41,329 nucleotides of DNA from a virus: the IMG/VR virus record IMGVR_UViG_3300030419_006644, positions 12,936 through 54,264 of that record; one strand, 5' to 3'. A program made the translations under genes and the position numbers. The notes beneath the pieces were generated by a model that saw only the letters and a program-made list of their open reading frames with translations, was not told the DNA's origin and searched no databases. This document shows positions 37,801 through 41,329 of the stretch, in pieces (positions within the stretch are counted from its first letter, which is position 1; the number at the start of each line of letters is the position of its first letter).

Positions 37801-40042
37801 GGTCAATCACGAATTTCCTTTTATCAAAGTTTAAGCCAACTATGTCTTTAACCGCTATTTCTGACCAACCCGGATCACTTAGCTTCTTCTTAAACCGAAA
37901 ATATTTATAATCTCCAGATAAATCGAATTGCGAATGAGACTCTTTGCCTCCAATGCCAAAGTTTTCCCGACTAGCTTGCCTACCTCCTATAGTATGGACT
38001 TTCCCCCCCTTCATATACTGTATGCCAAATGGGCGAGCAGATTTCCCAGCGGTATTTCTAAGGAACGTAAGAACTTCCTGCATTCCCATTACTGGTTGTT
38101 TATGTATGGGGATTGCTGCAAAATTTGGAATAGAATAAGGATCTATCCCCAATTTTTTTATGGATTCTTTCTTATGTGCTTTTCCAGCGGAAGAACTTTG
38201 AGGAGGATTTATAAAAGGCTGTGCAAAACCCGGAACGTGTTTAATTTTTTCGGCTGTGTTATAAGTAACATTCCCAAGTCCAGCGATGTTAGTTTGCCTA
38301 ATTGCTCCGGGCATATACCCGCCGGAAATAGCACCTATAATTTCTGAGCCTCTTCTATTATAATTCGGAATATGACCTCTTGCCCTACCTCCGGGCCTAC
38401 CTCTTCCCGGATTAAAAGTACCAGCATCTCTCCCCCTGATTACAGGGCCACCGCCGCCGACCACAGCGCTCTTAGCGGTACTTGCGGAAAACATTGCGAT
38501 ATCTTTAGCTACCTGAGCTTGCTGCTGGAGAACTTGCAGGACGCTATTTTCCAATTGCCTCCTTGTCATTAAACCAGCTTGCACCGCCTTAAGATATCCG
38601 GGTTGCTTGGAGAGTTCTTGACTAATTAACTGCTCAGTCTTAGCTACCTTCATTGCGTGAGTTTGAAGGTTCATCATTTCTAACGCAGATTCAGAAATAA
38701 ATTTAAAAAGTTTTGCGCCTAATTTAGCACCTATAACGGCTACCAAAGCCAAGCCCGGACCAGCAAGAAAAGACCCAATTCCTTTTAGCATTCCCTTTGC
38801 CATTTTTACGCCAAGGGCTTCACCATCCATAGTCTTCCCTGACTCGAACATGGAATTTAATCCACTTACTATCTTTTGAGCGGAGGGGCCAAGAACAGCA
38901 CCCCCAAGGCCTTTGCCAGCTTGCATCAAATGAGCTTTTAATTTTATGATTTGAGCGTCTAGAGTTTTATTGAGTTCTTCATTTCTCTCTATGGCCTCAT
39001 TTGTGGCGCTGGCCGATGTTTGCACTGCTCTTGCATAGTTCGAATGACTCTTGCTAAGATCACTCAATAAGGCTCGCAAAGTATTCATTTGGAAAACACC
39101 AGCGACTGTTTCTGCCGTATGGGCTTGCTGCGCTCTTGTTAGCTGTGGGAATTTTTTAGCTAAATTACCCAAAACTGTCATAGCTGGAAGCATTTCCCCC
39201 TGAAGATTTCTTACGGCAACCCCAAGGCTCTCCAATTGATCTAAAGTGTCGGTTCTTTGTATTCTGGTAAAAATACTCTTAAGACCATTACCAATAACCG
39301 GACCACCACGAGCAGTCGTCTGTTGCAGAGAAGCTACCGCACCTAACAACTGATTAAAGTCTACTTGTACATCTTGCGCCGTACTACCAACTCGCTTCAT
39401 GGCTTCAGCAAGATCTTTGGTACTTACAGCAAATGCGGCATCAACATTTGCCATTTTATTTACTATTTGAGTAGAATTTAAAGCTGACCTATTAAATGTA
39501 TTGATTGCGGCAGTAAGCGAAGCGACTGCTGATTCTGCGTCCATCCCAGAAAGACGAGTTAGTATAAGCGCATCTCTAGTTCTTAGCAGGGTCTTTTCCA
39601 TCGATAAACCCTGACGAGAGAGTTCTTTTGCTGCTGTTGCTACGGTCTGAAAAGATTGACCAGTATTTCCTGCAACATTAAACAACTCTTTAGAAAAACC
39701 CTGAAGCTGTGTCTTATTAGCTCCTAAGATTACATTAATATCTTTTAACTCCTTCTCAACTTTTATCATGGAGTCGAGCAAATAAGAGAAAGCTCTTTGG
39801 AGGCCCATTATCGCACCAGCTGAAGCGCCAAAAGCTAAAACACGAGCATTAGAAGCGTCTAGAGATTTTGAAAACTCTGTAACTTGACCAGTGATTTCCC
39901 CTAAAGGCCTTTTATAAGCATTACCAAGAGCCCTAGCTGAACGACCATGCTGCTGGACGGCTTGCTCTACCCTTCTTAGCGATTTTGGGTCTAAATAAGC
40001 CTCTACGCTTAATCGTACCGATCCAACATTATCTATAGCCAT
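28844..40042 (-). CDS. Giant tape measure protein with embedded modules
   Basis: 3732 residues, among the larger tape measures. Residues about 1-380 match the TP901-type tape-measure core (AKELSRQGLSMEKTLLRTRD, QTTARGGPVIGNGLKSIFTR). A hydrophobic segment lies near 415-445. Residues 555-1320 are unusual: short segments separated by (G)-x-[IV]-P-N-[FY] motifs at about 559, 639, 779, 1080, 1245 and 1318, including an SH3-like insert and one with PD-(D/E)XK-type residues. From 1330 on, long charged helices and coiled coils alternate with a Gly/Ala zipper near 1690-1740 (GVGTGVGLGVGAALGAAVGA), a possible membrane segment for DNA delivery. The C-terminal part has two VPA(M/L)xxxGEFV motifs near 3255 and 3558 and ends in EQRPGGLLHEPR, a usual tape-measure ending. 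It sets tail length; about 1.5 angstrom per residue would give at most ~560 nm. Confidence 0.93.
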   Translation of the reverse strand: MAIDNVGSVRLSVEAYLDPKSLRRVEQAVQQHGRSARALGNAYKRPLGEITGQVTEFSKSLDASNARVLAFGASAGAIMGLQRAFSYLLDSMIKVEKELKDINVILGANKTQLQGFSKELFNVAGNTGQSFQTVATAAKELSRQGLSMEKTLLRTRDALILTRLSGMDAESAVASLTAAINTFNRSALNSTQIVNKMANVDAAFAVSTKDLAEAMKRVGSTAQDVQVDFNQLLGAVASLQQTTARGGPVIGNGLKSIFTRIQRTDTLDQLESLGVAVRNLQGEMLPAMTVLGNLAKKFPQLTRAQQAHTAETVAGVFQMNTLRALLSDLSKSHSNYARAVQTSASATNEAIERNEELNKTLDAQIIKLKAHLMQAGKGLGGAVLGPSAQKIVSGLNSMFESGKTMDGEALGVKMAKGMLKGIGSFLAGPGLALVAVIGAKLGAKLFKFISESALEMMNLQTHAMKVAKTEQLISQELSKQPGYLKAVQAGLMTRRQLENSVLQVLQQQAQVAKDIAMFSASTAKSAVVGGGGPVIRGRDAGTFNPGRGRPGGRARGHIPNYNRRGSEIIGAISGGYMPGAIRQTNIAGLGNVTYNTAEKIKHVPGFAQPFINPPQSSSAGKAHKKESIKKLGIDPYSIPNFAAIPIHKQPVMGMQEVLTFLRNTAGKSARPFGIQYMKGGKVHTIGGRQASRENFGIGGKESHSQFDLSGDYKYFRFKKKLSDPGWSEIAVKDIVGLNFDKRKFVIDPASHGTSNPQLRMTHADLKDQLRGGLSGGHIPNFAKMSPVYGSFNMPITSLYGARPVSPTSGGPGASGLYPRYASSSLFSKPSRGSAGQLGENTAAAYSLIGKVLTGFNMKGPLGIDKPGMSLGPGGILGGSAPLANYLSGPVNVNSSAFQALLQANPAKAAAIKSAASGVSTQEFFQRLNTKIKPTSKSSGKFYEDLLFASKNPSIGPRFSGTEANVGRGLDPVEGALRHQGKWFPMDVKSTATIDARGTLGGKAMQSFPEHYRRVVKEIAQWKNQKGLGQFSSNDFRIIDDFFNARSGVQGLKTPIFRQAFDNARSFMGTKGWTTAAGGSIPNFNNPFGLRRTGPVAAPLSDIVRGPSASRGGGSSWSEMGGRNFDTGAWDIKYIKGQGGLRSLFRQLRDAKAAGDPIRTINAGQVVGGKVLTDLLANEKIISLLKKHGVKRLHGEFSSTFVGKAYADAKKKQPNFDKLWNVKKTHDKEWSNEEWMTFSRTFSRGNIPNFVDPIQAAFAREKKASGLSRSQIYATTVDTPNYSGPVVGNTRDEPTYSSLRKAVMNHPNPARAGMSGGFVPNFNPLAMGAMGYGANALGWDAALRDMEKQMATLTEEVKHARTVQNAAGKEASKAHETYKKYQQNMTDLSKVSEGLDKLGTGQVKTQADQMKIINEFKRTYGSFVGQAQYELVSGPRAGTQVTLTQSVVDDTAKRLANMIEGKGGSKTVRNLFRGGWEAADARDQRRISAAEATRDKALSNRRMFRSAGLQGKSLGAITGTGASYNISNIDTEIKRLEGLKGTDARTADINELKRAKQNLLRVDTYQGTAERNIAARQAQVAGVAGTAMSRVGQVYHSPAVLVEQERLKEKRNEKSAAAKEKREIRKSADKDKRELKKQIAQEKSRGAFARNAGMMGQLGMGIGFFAPMVGHSLAAGINQNTKAGRQAASNVRGASSVASFAAMGATMGSVVPGVGTGVGLGVGAALGAAVGAYSWITDYAEQSKSTLDDLRNVYAAEVALKQEAASATGDFVKAQQEYVDAMQSGAGATTLAALRQKGAIALQGLGDPNRIRELAAAASTGDVTGMQDILAKASMAALDEKKIRGEGGVFDKAITIGKDERFSYSQMKTMARNIALHGGGRKGEAMKELKGDPLFENFRDVEFAWEQLEAMVEAEEKLMDVSKEASKDVNQLAGSVIKLKTAAINAANASQGYITISETHFKSSIKNQEAIGKLLYNISHSDMSDRSMAQAQQRNLASLSMQNVAAYQRAGGSLLTQGTRGITSGAGTRGQQAKALLGKLMMQGAPGDHMGLYKEILNDPTVDDKSKTEIRSAMDKLATQINNNTVATYHQNNLLKINNTVAKSNADFQHRMKMQASSFGGQGPAAFFAAAEGFSGGSGHPATFEGMKMLDSRVAAMGALEGMGFDLNRSGLGDSFRQTKKDRFAARGGQMLDFLLGGKHSSAIQKMSLKDAESYLRGEGGAIFGQHGQAAFPMGGNARMADRPISQHGDIAYQILRTMKSGDIDREKKAAETRIRKGQSDLQVELVRAMGANTEITAQLINTNVELINASGLLTHAMSTLPQQLSLQMREINNAYSLNQNRERASSQLGSLLANPDRLNRNLPLAREPMHQTFGRMAAWSQNSDFGVWNQKGTGEEHFLRKPGPFSSAGGQRSRGMYSAVAAPAWQGSGGAGPKGGYDTAFPISRLMRKQREIQEGKIPGYKEQLKIMRNGKPTTITVDAANPQSWMQYLSADPDEKGFHEDSAVYQASPMLQQAMDVSGVQIPAMKAQYRTKHGAFGNPMKNWLHDFRELMSSEDMRKGNIDDAIAKWYDKEGEGDKAGFQKVGVSKEALKKLIMQIYQQEAKYIDPNNPYGGSVWSATPAKNPAFSGGVRKAQTQARTLVNTLTQGGTRGSQQFGPETNVQVLQSHLSHIRDLNQRPDTKGMFQQQENDLGNYIMRQVGGGNWNVASQAIATPGGGTTPSGYKWNPKTRLFELGGKPNTATSPKVSGLVQVGQDASRKAVASGSQMSRDLAIIDSLTKLPKGLEGTDDLRDPNAMKKYYQRTFANLTASRERAIAMGRPMELAMGRDPRDSALQIRSQDAQERLTHISQAMGKIQTTQESREKSLLEMGISQTSIDKVRTGEQKASDAVFHLLSPEQKKALSTFQAGQKQLGALEDVRKGIPAEVEANRKAAYNLEITKMKERASLTEASNGHLALGTTKQGLLNSIKTREIDELMKNIPLLEQDSTKTEELQKAKEDLTKKLQELPIDKFKEETERLSNTLKELNIALDPAQRGELTRQFKLQGDIGEQEANKDLLRLKYQMGEGFDQSLRTQRLSEHQNVLRAEQSLALGTGTGRQLAGARNAQDMSAFRRGEMNFGETLQRQMQNKIKASQTDWKEDLMNDVAQLSQSITSSFESAWDSWIDGSQSGKDAFKSFAKAVAMDMQRVLFRATVGRVIENVIAGSIGAMGGYAGSRWSTFSKGGLVPQRFNTGGMVTGGSGYKDDVPAMMAGGEFVMRKSAVQKYGSSIMEDLNQGNVAMAASGGTLPASLGKNKPLLDLKGGRMFPEVNMDDAPSYTGRSGVPPSMEQGRNRGFKQQLDNFYLMNDPDRPGRAKYQVDKRLSNFALFQDESNVQSQFRKTRQDKFLDYEDFLKMEADRRNEAMQSFQDQRSNVLKAGRLNAVISAAMVEVGKKAAEWRGEINANRAAKAMDSGGAPPNVPITDNQGRTYIPNPNTGGWREVGYVGTGDQFDSTSALMSQRFNEMTFQDARNTGVIDFGWQLPRTKTFAKGGFVKRFGIGGRNVTGGKEVPALLQAGEFVLDPQATQTYGTEFLNRLNKGLVPTFHEGGVVPGGGLFDTAGSAGGDPEKISQLVDLAENMNRLMEESSTKESEKEGETLATGQEGDKAAGSGGMINNISITVNGGRGGGEPTAEVETSGERGAEGSGEKDNEGDTGDLERNEKLADSLRGVVLETIVKEQRPGGLLHEPR
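36833..37270 (-). other. PD-(D/E)XK nuclease-like insert in the tape measure
   Basis: Tape-measure residues about 925-1070. GKFYEDLLFASKN supplies a helix Glu (E943), LDPVEG an Asp (D970), and WFPMDVKST the D-x-K pair (D986, K988), giving the E ... D-x15-D-x-K order of the PD-(D/E)XK fold. Flanked by P-N-F motifs at 779 and 1080. Activity is not demonstrated. Confidence 0.42.
37802..38095 (-). other. SH3/WYL-like insert in the tape measure
   Basis: Tape-measure residues about 650-747, between the P-N-F motifs at 639 and 779. The pattern PFGIQYMKGGKVHTIGGR, then YKYFRFKK, then WSEIAVKDIVGLNFDKRKFVI resembles a small beta-barrel phage protein family that reads F-x-(V/I)-x-(F/Y)-x-K-x-G-x-x-R ... 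Y-R-x-I ... I ... Y-x-V. Recognised from memory, so moderate to low confidence. Confidence 0.4.
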
Positions 40043-40082
40043 AATTCCCTATTCCTTTATAGGAATTACACTAATTTTAGGG

Positions 40083-41099
40083 CTAAACACCGTGCAATTT
40101 CATGAGGTCTTGCATACTTAATTCCCCTCCCTTTTTATGTGCTTCTTTGGCTAAATTAACAAATTCCTCGTTTTGGTCAGCAGCCCCAAGAGATTGTAGC
40201 TCTTCCTTAGAGGCCCCCACTAAAGATGAGCCGCCAGTTTTGTCAGATCCTCCTGTTTTTTCCATAGCTTCTTGGGCATTCTGAGACTGCTCATACCATT
40301 CTATTAATTTGTCTGGATCATTTTTCATTTCTTCTGGAGGTTTATTCTTAGAGCGAGTCATTAAGCCTTTAAAATACCGACCATAACCATATAATTCCGA
40401 TTGAAAAAAGGTTAATTTTGCAACTGGCTTCCCAAAGAAAAAATAAGCGTTATCTTCTGAAAGATAAAAATGATTAAGAAAAAAAGAACTCAAAGAAATT
40501 TTCTTCAACGACTTCTCTTTAAACCTTGTCATTACCTCGTTATAATTGCCACACATTTCATTTAATTCCACATTAGACAACTCCTCAAAATCCTCGACAG
40601 TATAAAATGATTCGCGAAGGCTTCCATCCTTGAAAATAGAATTAAATACATAATACTCGTTTATCTTTTTTCCCGCGAAAACCTCACACGTAAGCCCTAA
40701 AAGTTCTTGTTTTTTATTCTCTAAATCGTAAAGCTCTTGTTCTGCCGAGCTAATTTCCTCGTTCATCTGATCTATTTCTTTTTTTATGAACAGTTTCCCT
40801 TTAGAATGTATCAGGTTTCTAATAAATCCAGTTAGCTCTATTATTTTAGCTTCTTCTTTGCTTGTCCATAATTCGTCTTTTTTTAATTGCTCTAGTTTAT
40901 CCTTTTCTCTTTCGAGTCCTTTGTCTTCGGCTTTGCCCTCGACTTTCTTTTTGTATGAGTCTATGTCGGCAGCATCATGGAGGGTGAGGTGTTTTACATA
41001 AACGGTATTGCCCCTGAAATTAAAAGTAGAATAGCCATTAAGGATATCTACTAAAATCATCCTTAGTTGACTTGTGCCTATTTCTTCCTCTTGAGACAT
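40083..41099 (-). CDS. Probable tail-assembly chaperone or adaptor upstream of the tape measure
   Basis: 338 residues. Opens MSQEEEIGTSQLRMILVDIL, followed by a short beta segment (NFRGNTVYVKHLTLHD), then long charged helices at residues about 50-130 (EREKDKLEQLKKDELW, NEEISSAEQELYDLENKK) with coiled-coil character. The C-terminal 60 residues are polar (GGSDKTGGSS) and end MQDLMKLHGV. I do not recognise a named family. The slot directly before the tape measure is where long-tailed phages encode the tail-assembly chaperone, so that role is inferred from context only. No frameshift signal was seen near the 3' end. The ATG has no convincing ribosome site and sits next to a terminator; a downstream Met14 with AAGG immediately before it is an alternative start but is too close. 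Confidence 0.7.
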   Translation of the reverse strand: MSQEEEIGTSQLRMILVDILNGYSTFNFRGNTVYVKHLTLHDAADIDSYKKKVEGKAEDKGLEREKDKLEQLKKDELWTSKEEAKIIELTGFIRNLIHSKGKLFIKKEIDQMNEEISSAEQELYDLENKKQELLGLTCEVFAGKKINEYYVFNSIFKDGSLRESFYTVEDFEELSNVELNEMCGNYNEVMTRFKEKSLKKISLSSFFLNHFYLSEDNAYFFFGKPVAKLTFFQSELYGYGRYFKGLMTRSKNKPPEEMKNDPDKLIEWYEQSQNAQEAMEKTGGSDKTGGSSLVGASKEELQSLGAADQNEEFVNLAKEAHKKGGELSMQDLMKLHGV

Positions 41100-41102
41100 A
41101 TT

Positions 41103-41127
41103 AAAAAAGCCCCCAATTAAGGGGGCT
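41103..41127 (-). terminator. Rho-independent terminator
   Basis: On the minus strand AGCCCCC, loop TTAATT, GGGGGCT is followed by TTTTT. The 7-bp GC-rich stem and U-run are a textbook terminator for the acidic-tail gene that stops at 41169. The U-run ends only a few bases before the next ATG at 41099, so transcription of the tape-measure operon needs read-through or a promoter that I cannot see. Confidence 0.85.
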
Positions 41128-41168
41128 AACTCGATGGCTAGAGTTTTATTTTAAAATTTCCCCGCAAA

Positions 41169-41329
41169 TTACTCTGGTTTTTGATTGTCATTGCCTTCGG
41201 GGGATTCTTTTTCAGGCTCTGGTTCGGGCTCAGGCTCAGGCTCTTCTTCTGGCTCAGGCTCAGGCTCTGGTTCAGGCTCTGGTTCTTCTTCTGGCTCTGG
41301 TTCTGGTTCTTCTTCGGGTTCTGAATTTT
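41169..41329 (-). CDS. Acidic Glu-Pro C-terminal tail of an upstream protein, partial
   Basis: The minus-strand frame open at the right edge ends at TAA (41171-41169). Its last 52 residues are an alternating Glu-Pro/Glu-Glu-Glu-Pro tract (EPEEEPEPEPEEEPEPEP) closing KESPEGNDNQKPE. The main domain lies outside the window. Position upstream of the chaperone-slot gene would suit a tail tube or other head-tail structural protein, but the visible part carries no fold information. The tail is highly acidic and probably extended. Confidence 0.75.
   Translation of the reverse strand, partial: NSEPEEEPEPEPEEEPEPEPEPEPEPEEEPEPEPEPEPEKESPEGNDNQKPE
41214..41321 (-). repeat. Hexanucleotide-type Glu-Pro coding repeat
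   Basis: Imperfect GGCTCA/GGCTCT/GGTTCT/TCTTCT units run in tandem on the plus strand; on the minus strand they encode EP dipeptides with EEE interruptions. Such near-identical short units can change length by slippage. Confidence 0.8.

Overview
This window is a tail-morphogenesis region of an AT-rich, long-tailed (siphovirus-like) bacteriophage or prophage. The central evidence is a lambda-type tail-tip cassette in canonical order (M, L, K, K-like, I, J) at 18318-27056 on the plus strand, plus an 11.2-kb tape-measure gene. Tape-measure segments ending in a (G)-x-[IV]-P-N-[FY] motif, TIG/IPT-rich fibres and small SH3-like inserts are features I associate with uncultured marine phages, so a marine bacterial host is my inference. 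No tRNA, rRNA, CRISPR array, integrase, transposase or bacterial housekeeping gene was seen.

Layout. Bases 1-18248 hold five genes, all on the minus strand and read right to left: three related tail-tube-like proteins (17340-18248, 16473-17303, 15391-16473), a 2149-residue mosaic fibre/adhesin (8938-15387), and a giant repetitive reading frame that starts at 8941 and is still open at the left edge (at least 2980 residues). I read that last frame codon by codon and found no stop. It is a near-uniform low-complexity solenoid built on (I/V)-T-G tripeptides, and the same repeat begins in the C-terminal third of a kilobase of the upstream gene. Bases 18249-18317 are a short divergent control region. 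Bases 18318-27936 on the plus strand carry the M-L-K-K2-I-J cassette, tightly packed with ATGA or TAATG junctions, and one extra small gene. Bases 27896-41329 on the minus strand carry, in transcription order, the acidic Glu-Pro C-terminus of a protein cut by the window edge, a terminator, a probable tail-assembly chaperone position gene, the 3732-residue tape measure, and a small gene that converges on and overlaps the end of the J operon by 41 bp.

How the parts fit. The tape measure sets tail length and scaffolds the tube; M, L, I and J build the tip; K and its paralogue are predicted peptidoglycan endopeptidases for tail-tip processing or entry; the tube-like proteins and the two giant fibre genes would decorate the tail or make its host-binding fibres. 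Compared with the usual collinear order (tube, chaperone, tape measure, M, L, K, I, J), the M-J block here is inverted so that it runs head-on into the tape-measure operon.

Most unusual points: the window-spanning repeat protein and its split from the upstream fibre; tape-measure inserts bounded by P-N-F motifs, one with the residue spacing of a PD-(D/E)XK nuclease; carbohydrate-binding-like modules fused to M and inserted between the iron-sulphur cysteine pairs of L; and two tandem, apparently active K endopeptidases.
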